From a candidate division KSB1 bacterium (GTDB lineage Bacteria > Zhuqueibacterota > Zhuqueibacteria > Residuimicrobiales > Krinioviventaceae), in the NCBI GenBank assembly GCA_034521575.1, contig JAXHMJ010000001.1, positions 487,789 to 551,788 of the forward strand: DNA of 64,000 bases, read 5' to 3'. The notes beneath the pieces were generated by a model, which was not told the DNA's origin, did not search any database, and saw only the letters and a program-made list of their open reading frames with translations. This document shows, one piece after another, positions 42,674 through 52,180 of this stretch. A program made the position numbers and the translations under genes. Within the stretch, counting starts at the first letter, position 1. Every line of letters starts with the position of its first letter.

Positions 42674-43814
42674 ATCATACCGGTTTGACATCAAAAGCCA
42701 TCAAACTGTCCTGAATGCCATACGGGTGTGCCCGGACCTCTCCGGAGCCGAGATCGCCCGGCAGGTGGGACTCCAGTCTTCTACTCTGGTCTATATTCTG
42801 CGCTCGCTGCGGAAACGCGGATTTATTCAGAAAAGCCGCGGCGCTCCCCGGAAAATTGCGGCCGGAAAACCCCCGACGTTGTGGCGTCTGAATCCGGATC
42901 GGGGTTATGTGATCGGTATTGAAGTGATCCCGGATGAGCTGCGAACCACTGTGGTTGATTTTTCCGGGCGGATTGTGCACCAGTCCATAACGACTCCAGC
43001 GCCGACCGTCAGTGGCGCTGAGCTGACCCATTCTCTGGTGGGTTGTATCAATGCCACCCTGAGCGGAGTGCACCTGCAGCAAGATAAACTGATCGGGATC
43101 GGCATTGCGCTGACCGGTCTGGTGGACCGAAAACGCGGCCGCATCCGCTATTCGAGAAAATTGCATATTCAGAATTATCCGCTGGTGTCGGCTTTGTCTG
43201 AACGGATGTCCTTTCCGGTTGAGATTATCAATGATGCCAATGCGGGCGTTCTCGGTTTGAAATGGCATGCGCAGGACGTGATGCAAAAGCACCGGCATGT
43301 GGTGTTTCTTTCTCTGAATGAGAAAACAGGTACGATGGGTGCGGGACTGGTGTTGAACAACCGTATTTTTGAAGGCGCTTACGGGACGGCGGGGGAATTG
43401 ACCGCTTCGGTTCCGTCACTGCAGATTTTGTTTCAAAAAGCGCAGCAGCGTTACGGGAAAAGTGCGATTCCCGGAAACGCTTACCCGGTGAGTATGGATG
43501 ATATCATTCAATATGAATCCGACTGTGCGGTCTGCCAGGCGGTATTGCGGCAATACACCCGCTTTCTTGCCGCGGAAATTGTCCGCTTTATCCTGTTGAT
43601 CAATCCCGGTCTGATCGTGATCGGCGGTGACCTCTCCAAAGCGGAACCTCTGATCGCGGAACGGCTGCTGCAGCGCGTTCAGCATCGCATCAGCTCAAAT
43701 TTTCCAGCCGGTATTGCCCTGCCGCCTATTCAGTTTGCCACGGGCGGTGTGCATTCGGTATCTCTGGGCGCCACATCGCTCATGTTCCGACGCATATTCA
43801 GTCAGGATGGATAG
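42663..43814 (+). CDS. ROK-family transcriptional repressor
   Basis: A 383-residue NagC/XylR-type regulator. The N-terminal winged HTH is SGAEIARQVGLQSSTLVYIL, RSLRKRGFIQKSRG. The ROK sugar-binding fold follows (GYVIGIEVIPDELRTTVVDF; EIINDANAGVLGLKW; GTMGAGLVLNNRIFEGAYGT). The usual zinc CxCGxxGC motif of ROK repressors is absent. It is predicted to bind the 27-bp palindrome at 39299-39325 and to respond to an amino sugar. Confidence 0.88.
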   Translation: MLFESYRFDIKSHQTVLNAIRVCPDLSGAEIARQVGLQSSTLVYILRSLRKRGFIQKSRGAPRKIAAGKPPTLWRLNPDRGYVIGIEVIPDELRTTVVDFSGRIVHQSITTPAPTVSGAELTHSLVGCINATLSGVHLQQDKLIGIGIALTGLVDRKRGRIRYSRKLHIQNYPLVSALSERMSFPVEIINDANAGVLGLKWHAQDVMQKHRHVVFLSLNEKTGTMGAGLVLNNRIFEGAYGTAGELTASVPSLQILFQKAQQRYGKSAIPGNAYPVSMDDIIQYESDCAVCQAVLRQYTRFLAAEIVRFILLINPGLIVIGGDLSKAEPLIAERLLQRVQHRISSNFPAGIALPPIQFATGGVHSVSLGATSLMFRRIFSQDG

Positions 43815-43880
43815 GATGAAAACTGAAATCATACAACGGCCTGAACATCGGGCTTTTTACGGCTTAAGGAGATCAATGAC

Positions 43881-45788
43881 ATGACGCAGCTGCACTGGAT
43901 CGATATCAGCGTGATTGTGATATTTTTTATGATTATTTTTGCCATTGCCGCCTATTATGCAAGGCGCGCCGGAAAGGATACCGGACAATTTTTTCTTTCC
44001 GGCCGCAATATGCCCTGGTATATTGCCGGCACCGCCATGGTGGCGACCACCTTTGCCGCAGACACCCCGTTGGCGGTCATGGAACTGGTGGCCCGCAACG
44101 GCATTGCCGGCAACTGGCTGTGGTGGAATCTGGCTATTGGTGCGATTTTGACCGTGTTCTTTTTCGCAAAACTGTGGCGGCGCTCCGGTATCATGACCGA
44201 TGTGGAATTTGTTGAATTTCGCTATTCCGGCAAACCTGCCGCAGTTCTGCGTGGTTTCCGTGCTATTTATCTGGGACTTTTTATGAATATTATCGTCCTG
44301 GGATGGGTGCACAAGGCCATGGAAAAGATTGTCAGCGTCACCATTCCCGGGGTGGATCCGTTTTTACTTGTTGTTGTTGCTGCCTGCATTATCGCGGTCT
44401 ATGCATCGGCATCCGGATTGCTGGGTACGGCCCGCACAGACAGCTTCCAGTTTGTGTTTGCCATGCTCGGCTGTATCGTGCTGGCTGTGATCGTTCTGAA
44501 ATTGCCGCAGATCGGCGGTACGGTGGCGCTGAAAAACGCCATTGCCCCGGAGACGCTGAGCTTTTTTCCGAAAATCGGCGATGTGTCCGCACAAGGTGTC
44601 ACCGGTGGTGCGCTGGCCCTGACTACCGGCGCGTTTCTGGCCCATATCGGACTGCAGTGGTGGTCCAGCTGGTATCCCGGATCGGATCCCGGCGGCGGCG
44701 GCTATGTGGCCCAGCGCATGATGTCGGCCAAAGATGAGAAAAACAGTTTGTTTGCCACTCTGTGGTTTGCCATTGCGCACTATACGTTGCGGCCCTGGCC
44801 GTGGATCCTGGTGGCTCTGTCGGCTGTGGTTCTTCTGCCGCGTGTCAATGATACGGACGTGCTGCGGCAGCAGAATCCTGAACTCTATCAGCGCGTGGAA
44901 CAGGCTTATGCGGATCAGGTGTTCATTCATGGAGAGAATGAGGCCTATAGTCCGGAATTTCTGCTTATGTATGAAACCTATGAAAATACCGTCGATCCCG
45001 GTATCATGTACCCGAAACTCATGGTGCGTTATCTGCCGACCGGACTGCTGGGATTGCTCATTGCTGTTTTTCTCGCAGCGTACATGTCCACCATTGCCTC
45101 ACAGCTCAATTGGGGCACCTCCTATATGATCAATGATTTTTACAAACGCTTTATTAATAAAACAGCCGGGGAGCGGCACTATGTCCTGATTTCCCGTATC
45201 TCTATTGTTGTGCTGGTTATACTCTCGCTGGTGATCACCCGGCTTTTCCTGAACACCATTTCCGGTGCCTGGGAGTTTATTATTAATGCCAGCGCCGGGA
45301 TGGGCGCGGTGCTGATTCTGCGCTGGTTCTGGTGGCGTATCAACGCCTGGTCCGAGATCAGCTCGATGATCGCGCCGTTGATCATTTATCCGATGGCGCG
45401 CTACGGATTTGGCATGCAGTCGCCGATTACACTGTATCCCACGGTACTCGGCACCACCATGGTCTGGCTTGTGGTCACGTTTTTGACCACACCGGTGAAG
45501 CGTGATAAATTGCACGCGTTTTACCGCCGCGTGCATCCCGGCGGACCGGGATGGCGCGCTGTCTCCAGGGAACTGCCGGATGTGACCCCGGATTCCGGTT
45601 ACGGGCATCTTTTTATCGACTGGCTGTGCGGAGTTGTCATGATCTATTCGATCCTGTTCGGCACCGGTAAACTGCTGTTTGCCGAATGGCTCCCGGCTGC
45701 TGCGTATTTGCTCATCGCCGCTGTGGCTGCGTATATCATTTATCGCGATTTATCCCGGCAAGAAGAGACTGAAGAATCTGTTTTGTAG
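43881..45788 (+). CDS. Sodium:solute symporter (SSS family)
   Basis: A 635-residue membrane protein with about 13-14 hydrophobic helices. It has SSS features such as YYARRAGKDTGQFFLSGRN, TFAADTPLAVMELVARNGIAG near the N-terminus and AAYMSTIASQLNWGTSYMIN in the middle. AAGGAGA precedes the ATG. As last gene of the ROK/NagB operon it probably imports the amino sugar or a related sugar with sodium. Confidence 0.88.
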   Translation: MTQLHWIDISVIVIFFMIIFAIAAYYARRAGKDTGQFFLSGRNMPWYIAGTAMVATTFAADTPLAVMELVARNGIAGNWLWWNLAIGAILTVFFFAKLWRRSGIMTDVEFVEFRYSGKPAAVLRGFRAIYLGLFMNIIVLGWVHKAMEKIVSVTIPGVDPFLLVVVAACIIAVYASASGLLGTARTDSFQFVFAMLGCIVLAVIVLKLPQIGGTVALKNAIAPETLSFFPKIGDVSAQGVTGGALALTTGAFLAHIGLQWWSSWYPGSDPGGGGYVAQRMMSAKDEKNSLFATLWFAIAHYTLRPWPWILVALSAVVLLPRVNDTDVLRQQNPELYQRVEQAYADQVFIHGENEAYSPEFLLMYETYENTVDPGIMYPKLMVRYLPTGLLGLLIAVFLAAYMSTIASQLNWGTSYMINDFYKRFINKTAGERHYVLISRISIVVLVILSLVITRLFLNTISGAWEFIINASAGMGAVLILRWFWWRINAWSEISSMIAPLIIYPMARYGFGMQSPITLYPTVLGTTMVWLVVTFLTTPVKRDKLHAFYRRVHPGGPGWRAVSRELPDVTPDSGYGHLFIDWLCGVVMIYSILFGTGKLLFAEWLPAAAYLLIAAVAAYIIYRDLSRQEETEESVL

Positions 45789-46140
45789 ATTGCCGCACAG
45801 CCAGCGCTGAAAATCAAGCTGTTTCCCGATCCGGTGATCCTTGAATCTCTGGAGCTTTGATGATTATTTTTTTGTGCGCATCCGTTTTGACAAAGGTGCT
45901 CAGGATGTGATTGTGGCGCACAAGGCGCAGATGCGCTATCTGTTTCCGGCGCTCCCTGCGCCGGGTGTTGGCCTGTTCCAGGGGAGTGGAGTGAAACATA
46001 GGATTCGACTGCCCCACACCCGGATTGGCTCAGGAACAAAGTGCGTACGCTTTTCGGTTCCGGCTGGGAAATTGTCCCAAATGCAGAATTTATCCAGCGG
46101 GCAAATATTGTAGCGGCTTAATATACGGGTTATATAAAAA
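45789..46140. other. Noncoding gap, possibly gene remnants
   Basis: About 350 bases between the symporter and a terminator. Short open frames exist on both strands but have no ribosome site, no family features and no consistent frame. A decayed gene is possible; nothing firm is seen. Confidence 0.4.
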
Positions 46141-46168
46141 ACGACCGGCTGAATGATCAGCCGGTCGT
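46141..46168 (-). terminator. Strong intrinsic terminator
   Basis: Perfect 12-bp arms ACGACCGGCTGA / TCAGCCGGTCGT with an ATGA loop. On the minus strand it is followed by TTTTTATATAA, so it ends the aldo/keto reductase transcript. On the plus strand only TTTG follows, so it may stop the symporter transcript less efficiently. Confidence 0.9.
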
Positions 46169-46215
46169 TTGAAACACGCCCTGACACCGCCCGCATCATG
46201 GCGAGCCCTCCCGTA

Positions 46216-47070
46216 TTATACACTGCATTTGGGAATGCGTTTGACCAGATCCATCATTTCGTTTTCATCTTCCTGACCGATGGTAAACGCATCCACATAC
46301 TCCTGATCGAGTACAAAGCGCAGGCATTCATCCACATGATCGCGCAGGCGTCCGGCCCCGATGACCTTCATACCCAGAACACTTTTGCCGTCCTGGTGCA
46401 TTTTTTTCAGAATCGGAACCACGGTTTCCACCGTATCATCCATGATCACACCGCGCGGATTGATGCGCGCCAGATCGACTTGCACCCAGTCGGTTTCAGC
46501 TGCCGTTTTAAGGGCGCCCAGTGTATGACAGGACACGCCGTGCGCCCTGATAATGCCGTCTTCGCGCGCTTGGCTGAGCACATCCATGGCGCCGGCCTTG
46601 ATTTTCGGCCATTTGGGATCGCGCATCAGATGCAGCAGCATAATGTCCAGGTAATCCGTGTCCATTTCCTTGCGGAACCGGTCCAGGTCGCGTTTCATTT
46701 CGTCCGCGGTTGTGGCATGCGTTTTGGTCAAAATGACAACTTTTTCGCGCGGAACGCGCTTGAGACCCGCCTTGACGTGCGGATGTGTGCCGTACTGGTC
46801 GGCTGTATCCCAAAAATTGATCCCCTGCTCATAGGCAGCCTGCAGCAGATCGGCCACGCCTTCGATGCCCAGATCGCGGGATTGTTCTGAACTTTTATTC
46901 ACACCATGTGTGCCGGTTCCCATGGCCAGCCGCGAGGCCTGGATACCGGTGTTTCCGAGCATGACTTTATCACTTGCATATTTGGCTTTTGCGGCGCCTG
47001 CCAGACCGGGGAGTCCGGTTACGGCCAGAGCGCCGGCTGTTGTATACTTTATAAATTCACGACGTTTCAT
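46216..47070 (-). CDS. Tat-exported aldo/keto reductase
   Basis: A 284-residue NADPH-dependent oxidoreductase-like TIM barrel. The N-terminus is a twin-arginine signal (MKRREFIKYTTAGALAVTG). The barrel contains NFWDTADQYGTHPHVKAGL (the catalytic Asp/Tyr region) and YLDIMLLHLMRDP. The usual C-terminal cofactor segment is short. It lies downstream of the GH5 gene on the same strand and ends at a strong terminator. Exported members in this phylum sit in sugar-degradation loci; substrate unknown. Confidence 0.85.
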   Translation of the reverse strand: MKRREFIKYTTAGALAVTGLPGLAGAAKAKYASDKVMLGNTGIQASRLAMGTGTHGVNKSSEQSRDLGIEGVADLLQAAYEQGINFWDTADQYGTHPHVKAGLKRVPREKVVILTKTHATTADEMKRDLDRFRKEMDTDYLDIMLLHLMRDPKWPKIKAGAMDVLSQAREDGIIRAHGVSCHTLGALKTAAETDWVQVDLARINPRGVIMDDTVETVVPILKKMHQDGKSVLGMKVIGAGRLRDHVDECLRFVLDQEYVDAFTIGQEDENEMMDLVKRIPKCSV

Positions 47071-47151
47071 AGAGACTCCTTGCGAAAATTCTATTAAATG
47101 ATTCCAGTTATTTTATAAACAGAGAATCGTTTAATATTATTTCATCAGGAA

Positions 47152-49101
47152 TCAGCGGATCAGCAGCACTTTTTGTGTTTTGGTTTGTTTATTTGACTGC
47201 AAACGACAAACGTAAACCCCGCTGGCGGCCAGGCGGCCGCTGTGGTCCCGTCCATCCCAAATGACTGAATGGGTGCCCGGCGATTGTCTGTCCTGCCGGA
47301 GTGTCGATACCAGCCGGCCCGAGGCGTTAAAAATCTGTATGGATACATGCGCTGTTTTTTGCAGATGATAGCGTATGGTTGTTTGCGGATTGAACGGATT
47401 GGGAAAATTGGGGTAGAGGCTGAAATCGTCGATTTTATTCGAATGGCCCTCGATACCTGTCGCGGCCGGGTCCAGGATTCTGATTTCATCGAACCAGAGT
47501 TGCGCACCGGTCAGCGCCTTTTGTTCGGCCACGATCTCAAACACATCTACCGCTGCCCAGTCAAAGTCTCCCTGGGGATTGTGCCAGGCGCTGCCGTCCC
47601 AGGCACCGTGTTCTGTGAATTGACTCAAGGGAATCTGCACGTGCTGCCATGTGTTGTCCCAGGCTGCTAGGCTGTCCGTCACCGTCACCCGCATGCGCCA
47701 TTCCTGGTCATCCGCTTTCTCTGTTTTGGTATCAATAAAACGCATGTCAAAGCTGGTACCGGGCGTATCACCGCGCACGTAAAAATCGAGCGCATACGCC
47801 TGATCAATCAGAGAGACCAGATTTTTATCCGGTTTGAAATCAAATCTGAGATGATTGTACTGATTGGCATCGGCCCAGTAGATGCAAAAGTCGCCGGAAT
47901 ATGGCGCTGTATCATGATAAAAGCTCAGCGGTCCTTCCACCCAGCTGGCGTCCCTGATATTTTCACTGATGTGATCGGTATACATACTGAACCCTGAGCT
48001 GTCCGGCGTGTTTTCAAAAGTCTTTTGCGGCGGCACATTCAGATTCAGAGCCTGCAGCAGCGGTACGTTCAAATCATAATCGAATAATTCACTGCTGTTC
48101 TTTTCAAACAATCCGAATCCGCCGGTATAATCCCACATGGTCCAGCCGATGTTGTTATTATCCAGCAAAGTGCGCACGGTTTCGTACCAGCGCACCCGGT
48201 CCTGCGAATCTGCATTGCGCATGTAGACGCCGAACTCGCCGCAAAAAATCGGAATATCACGCTCATTTTTGAATTTGGCTGCTGTCTGCATTTGCTGCTG
48301 CAGATAAGCGGCTGAGCCCTGATTCGAATAATCATTCAACGCCCATTCAACCCAGGTGCCCTTGAGGTCAGACGGCGTTTCCGGCATACGCGCTGCATCA
48401 AAGGGAAACGGCACACCGGCCAGTGAGCCCAGGGACGGACTGCCCCAGGTGGCGCCTTGATGCGTAAACACATGCGGCGCGTAAAAATGAAAGGTATAAA
48501 TCAGATTCTCATCATCATAGTCGGGCATGTATTTGAGGTTATTGTAGCTGTTCCATTCCGCCGGACCGATGACGATCGTATGCGTCGAATCAATACTGCG
48601 GATGGAATCAATGACCGTCTGCTGAATGCGGTTCCAGGTGCTGTCGGCAATGCCGTGCGGTTCATTGAGGATTTCGTAATAGATATTGCCGTACGCATGT
48701 TGATAATGTTCCGCCATCTGCATCCAGACCGGAACCAGCACGGTTTCGATATCCGGAGATGTGTTCACGGCAGGATCAAAGGTATGGTTGTCCAAAATGA
48801 GGTGCAGGTTCAGCTCCTCCGCCCAATTTACCACCTGATCCAGCATGTGCAGGAACAGCGGGTCCGGAGTGTACTCCGGAGCGCCGTCGGTCATGGCATG
48901 CAGATTGATCGGCAGACGAATCACATCACAGCCCAGGCTCTGGATGTTTTCAAAATCGGTTCGGGTGAATTGGGTAAAATGAATCTGCTGCGGTTCAGCG
49001 GCCTGGAACCATTGGGTTAAATTGACGCCGCGCTGAAAGGGGAGCTCGGCTGCAGAGATGATGTTTACAATGAGTATGATGAGGGGTAGGATACGATACA
49101 T
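47152..49101 (-). CDS. Secreted GH5 glycoside hydrolase with CBM-like domain and T9SS-type tail
   Basis: A 649-residue secreted glycanase. After the signal peptide the GH5 barrel starts FQRGVNLTQWF. The acid/base Glu is in YYEILNEPHG and the nucleophile Glu in IPIFCGEFGVY. A beta-sandwich module (about 370-555) resembles carbohydrate-binding domains. The last 90 residues form a FlgD-like/Por sorting domain (SLYPNFPNPFNPQTTIRY ... GVYVCRL), implying secretion by a type IX-like route. The likely substrate is a beta-glucan or mannan; GH5 is too broad to say more. Confidence 0.9.
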   Translation of the reverse strand: MYRILPLIILIVNIISAAELPFQRGVNLTQWFQAAEPQQIHFTQFTRTDFENIQSLGCDVIRLPINLHAMTDGAPEYTPDPLFLHMLDQVVNWAEELNLHLILDNHTFDPAVNTSPDIETVLVPVWMQMAEHYQHAYGNIYYEILNEPHGIADSTWNRIQQTVIDSIRSIDSTHTIVIGPAEWNSYNNLKYMPDYDDENLIYTFHFYAPHVFTHQGATWGSPSLGSLAGVPFPFDAARMPETPSDLKGTWVEWALNDYSNQGSAAYLQQQMQTAAKFKNERDIPIFCGEFGVYMRNADSQDRVRWYETVRTLLDNNNIGWTMWDYTGGFGLFEKNSSELFDYDLNVPLLQALNLNVPPQKTFENTPDSSGFSMYTDHISENIRDASWVEGPLSFYHDTAPYSGDFCIYWADANQYNHLRFDFKPDKNLVSLIDQAYALDFYVRGDTPGTSFDMRFIDTKTEKADDQEWRMRVTVTDSLAAWDNTWQHVQIPLSQFTEHGAWDGSAWHNPQGDFDWAAVDVFEIVAEQKALTGAQLWFDEIRILDPAATGIEGHSNKIDDFSLYPNFPNPFNPQTTIRYHLQKTAHVSIQIFNASGRLVSTLRQDRQSPGTHSVIWDGRDHSGRLAASGVYVCRLQSNKQTKTQKVLLIR

Positions 49102-49170
49102 ATTTCTCCTTTCAGGACAATGACTGGGAAATATTTATTCAGTCATGAATCAATTTCAACTATATATTTC

Positions 49171-49788
49171 TCATTCCGGCTCAATTCCCAATACCAGTAG
49201 TGGCACTGGCGGGTTATTTCTTCCTTGACGCATGACGTTATAGACTTCACCCTCGTAATAAGCAATTCCACTTGACATTTGCTGTTGCATGAATTTAGTT
49301 GGTAAAATTTCAATGCCTAAATTTATTACACCACCCGAATAGAACAACATATGCTTTACGAATAAATCATATGCTACAAATGAGTACTTGCCGAACTGCA
49401 CTTCAACTGCGATTTTATCCTTGACAAAATCAGTTTGATTATAGCTGTAGATGGGATTACTTTCACCATGCTGTTCCAAGAACTTTTTTTGTTCTGATGG
49501 AGACATTGATATACTTTTTTCCATCAATTCTCTGTTTAGGGTAATGTAATAATTATAACGGCTTTCAAACAATTGTAGTTTCGAAAATTCATTATTAAAT
49601 GCCTTATTGATGGCTGTAGGACTATAGAGGCTTTTCCCTTTTTTAGGAATCTCTTTGCTTATTTTCGTTTTTAAATCATTTGCATTTATTTTAGATATGA
49701 CATCTTTTATTTCAGTGTATAAATTATTTTTATGAACGATTAAGAATTCTTCTCCATTCAAATGAGAATACTTTTTTGCAATTTTCAT
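49171..49788 (-). CDS. BglII-family type II restriction endonuclease
   Basis: A 205-residue endonuclease. The segment DFVKDKIAVEVQFGKYSFVA has the D-x8-E-x-Q active site of BglII (Asp84, Glu93, Gln95 in BglII), followed by YDLFVKHMLFYS, the ILPTKFMQQQMSSG block and RQGRNNPPVPLLVLGI, all typical of the family. The start overlaps the methyltransferase stop as ATGA. The AT-rich composition matches the methyltransferase and contrasts with the GC-richer neighbours, a sign of transfer. Relatives cut AGATCT or RGATCY; specificity is not proven here. Confidence 0.9.
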   Translation of the reverse strand: MKIAKKYSHLNGEEFLIVHKNNLYTEIKDVISKINANDLKTKISKEIPKKGKSLYSPTAINKAFNNEFSKLQLFESRYNYYITLNRELMEKSISMSPSEQKKFLEQHGESNPIYSYNQTDFVKDKIAVEVQFGKYSFVAYDLFVKHMLFYSGGVINLGIEILPTKFMQQQMSSGIAYYEGEVYNVMRQGRNNPPVPLLVLGIEPE

Positions 49789-50738
49789 TTTTGATATCCA
49801 TTTAGTTCTAATTGTTGCCACTCTTCCGGGATTTTGGCGACTTTATCTTTTTTTGATGGAGTATGTATTTTTTTATTAATTGGTCTTATTTTCAATTGAC
49901 CTTCTTTCAAGTCATGAATTCTATTGTTAGCTATATTGCAATAGGATTTTTCCTTTTCAATACCTATTCCATGTCTGTTATTTTTCAATGATGCTATAAT
50001 AGTAGAACCCACACCAGCGAATGGGTCTAACACCCAACTATTTTCGTTTGTTAATGCTAATACACATCGTTCTACTAATTCGATAGGAAATTGACACGGA
50101 TGTTCTGTTTTTTCTGGATGGTTGGATTTAACATTTGGAATATTCCATAATTCATTTTCCCAATCTTTAATTACTATTTCCCAAATATCTGATGGATTCT
50201 TTCCCAGTGGATTCCCAGATAATTTGCCCTTATTGGGTCCCTTAAAATGTCTTTTCCCTGGATATTTTGATGGTACTCTTACAGAATCCAGATTAAAAAT
50301 ATAGTCGTCACTTTTTGTGAACCAAAGAATTGTTTCATAACGGCCTGAAAACCGTTTAGAAGCATGTAACCCATGGCCAAAGTGCCAAATGATTCTGTTT
50401 CTCAATTTTAGACCATATTTTTTAAATATCTGATAATAATAAATATCAAGCGGAAAAACTTCTCCTTTTTGTACAAAGTTGCCAACCTGCCAACACAGAC
50501 TGCCTTGTTCGGATAATATATCTATTAATTGTTGGATGATTTTTTCCTGAGTTTGCAAATATTTTTCTATCGTTGTTTTGGTTTCATATGATTTACCAAT
50601 ATTATAAGGTGGAGAAGTAATAATAAGATCAAAATCAATATCTCGAATAGCATCTATTGCATTTAAAGTGTCTTCATTAATCATCTTGTATTTAATATTT
50701 GGGTCAATAAGATCAAATAGGGGTTTTTTGATTTTCAT
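49785..50738 (-). CDS. Beta-class DNA methyltransferase, partner of the BglII-type nuclease
   Basis: A 317-residue amino-methyltransferase. The catalytic motif TSPPYNIGKSYE is N-terminal and the SAM motif DPFAGVGSTIIASL is C-terminal, the beta-class order. SPPY is usual for N4-cytosine enzymes, as in M.BglII. Translationally coupled to the nuclease and placed first, so protection is made before cutting. It is AT-rich like its partner. Confidence 0.92.
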   Translation of the reverse strand: MKIKKPLFDLIDPNIKYKMINEDTLNAIDAIRDIDFDLIITSPPYNIGKSYETKTTIEKYLQTQEKIIQQLIDILSEQGSLCWQVGNFVQKGEVFPLDIYYYQIFKKYGLKLRNRIIWHFGHGLHASKRFSGRYETILWFTKSDDYIFNLDSVRVPSKYPGKRHFKGPNKGKLSGNPLGKNPSDIWEIVIKDWENELWNIPNVKSNHPEKTEHPCQFPIELVERCVLALTNENSWVLDPFAGVGSTIIASLKNNRHGIGIEKEKSYCNIANNRIHDLKEGQLKIRPINKKIHTPSKKDKVAKIPEEWQQLELNGYQK

Positions 50739-50832
50739 TCTAACCTCACATTAAAAATATATCATTGTTACTATTCTAATCTATAAATTGTCGGCTAAAT
50801 ATCAAGTAGTTTAAACAGCAAAAATAATAAAC

Positions 50833-51966
50833 CTATTCCAGACCCATCCAGAACCCGCTGCCGAACTGCGGTTCGTTGATCAGGTGGCGCACGTGGATAT
50901 CATTAGCACCGGCTTTGAGATTTATGCGGATTTGGAACAGATCCGGAAGCAGCCGCCCAAAGCCTTCCATGGGAGTTCGTCCCGGATCGTACCAGCCGCG
51001 CGCCGGACCGTCGAATACCTGAACGTCGTTAATCCATACAGTCAATTGATCGGTATAGCTGAGATGCAGAATGCGGCAGGTGTCCGTGTCGCAAGTTAGG
51101 TCACCGGTTGCGTACACCGTGCCTTTGTCCTGCTGCTGCGGATAGGTCGCGGTGACATTGACGATACCGCGTGCGTCCACGACCGGACGCCGCCAGTCTG
51201 CTTCCGAGGTTTCCAATGCTTGCGATGAAATATCCTGCGGGTAAACACGGCTGATCTGCCAGTTCTGTACACGTTCTTTTTGTCGGGCCTCTGCCCAGGG
51301 ATCGGGCAGCAGAGGCGTCATCTGAGCGCTGTCCAGTCGGGTGATTTTCAGATTCCGGAAAAGCGCCGACCCATTGTACTCCCAAAGGCGCACGCCGCCG
51401 GATGAAAACGGCAGATCGCGCGCCGTATACACGGGCAGGGAGTCATTGTTCACGTAAATATTGGCAAAATCCCGGCCTATATCCAGACGCCAGGTGATCC
51501 ACTCCGATTGGGGGAGCGGGGCCGTGCTGGACGCAAACGGCCACAATTTCCAGGATACGTTTCCGCTATACCAGTGTGCGGCGGCTTCGAACACGCGCGG
51601 CAGGTTCGGATCACCGCCGACGAAAAAGCCGATGTTGTTGCTCTGCACGCCGTTCGGCTGCACGTGAAAATCCAGTCCGACAAAATTGCGCCGCACTGAA
51701 TCGGGCGCCAGCATTTCGATTTCGATACGGTAGCAGGTCCAGGTAGAATCGCCGACCCAGGGATGCTCTGTCGGATCGGATTTCGGGGTCAGGTGAAATA
51801 CCTTGCGGCTGTTGATATCTAAAAATCGGTCGGGCGGGGTGTTCCAGGCGGATGATGGAGAGGGAGCAAGGGAATCCTGAAACAATAATTGATTTTTCTG
51901 TGAATTATCACTGCAATGCAGAAATAATACAAACGCGAGGATCAAGCCTTTTGAAACCGTTTTCAT
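50833..51966 (-). CDS. Lipoprotein with LamG/DUF1080-like domain
   Basis: A 377-residue surface protein. The start at 51966 (MKTVSKGLILAFVLFLHCSD) gives a signal peptide with lipobox LFLHC; a longer frame upstream has no signal and no ribosome site. The middle is a concanavalin-type beta-sandwich (WRLDIGRDFANIYVNNDSLP, GGVRLWEYNGSALFRNLKI), as in sugar-binding or hydrolase-like DUF1080 proteins. The last 130 residues are a second beta-rich domain. Divergent from the beta-propeller gene at 52181; probably binds or cuts glycan. Confidence 0.7.
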   Translation of the reverse strand: MKTVSKGLILAFVLFLHCSDNSQKNQLLFQDSLAPSPSSAWNTPPDRFLDINSRKVFHLTPKSDPTEHPWVGDSTWTCYRIEIEMLAPDSVRRNFVGLDFHVQPNGVQSNNIGFFVGGDPNLPRVFEAAAHWYSGNVSWKLWPFASSTAPLPQSEWITWRLDIGRDFANIYVNNDSLPVYTARDLPFSSGGVRLWEYNGSALFRNLKITRLDSAQMTPLLPDPWAEARQKERVQNWQISRVYPQDISSQALETSEADWRRPVVDARGIVNVTATYPQQQDKGTVYATGDLTCDTDTCRILHLSYTDQLTVWINDVQVFDGPARGWYDPGRTPMEGFGRLLPDLFQIRINLKAGANDIHVRHLINEPQFGSGFWMGLE

Positions 51967-52180
51967 AATCTTGTCCTTGTCAAGTCTTTGTTTCCCGGCA
52001 CAGCCGGGTTTAAGTATGTGATTTGATATAATTATTAAAGATTTGAATGTTATAATAAGCAATTCCGTACTGGATATCAAGAAAAAGTCGGATTTTTTGA
52101 GTATAAACTGAATGATCGTGTGTATTTTTGACAAAAAGTTATTATATTCGACCATTGCATGATCTAGTCCGGGAGGTATT

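Noticed and set aside
46153..46890. 245-codon plus-strand frame opposite the aldo/keto reductase
   Set aside because: Antisense to a Tat-signal protein with clear catalytic motifs, and it starts inside the terminator.
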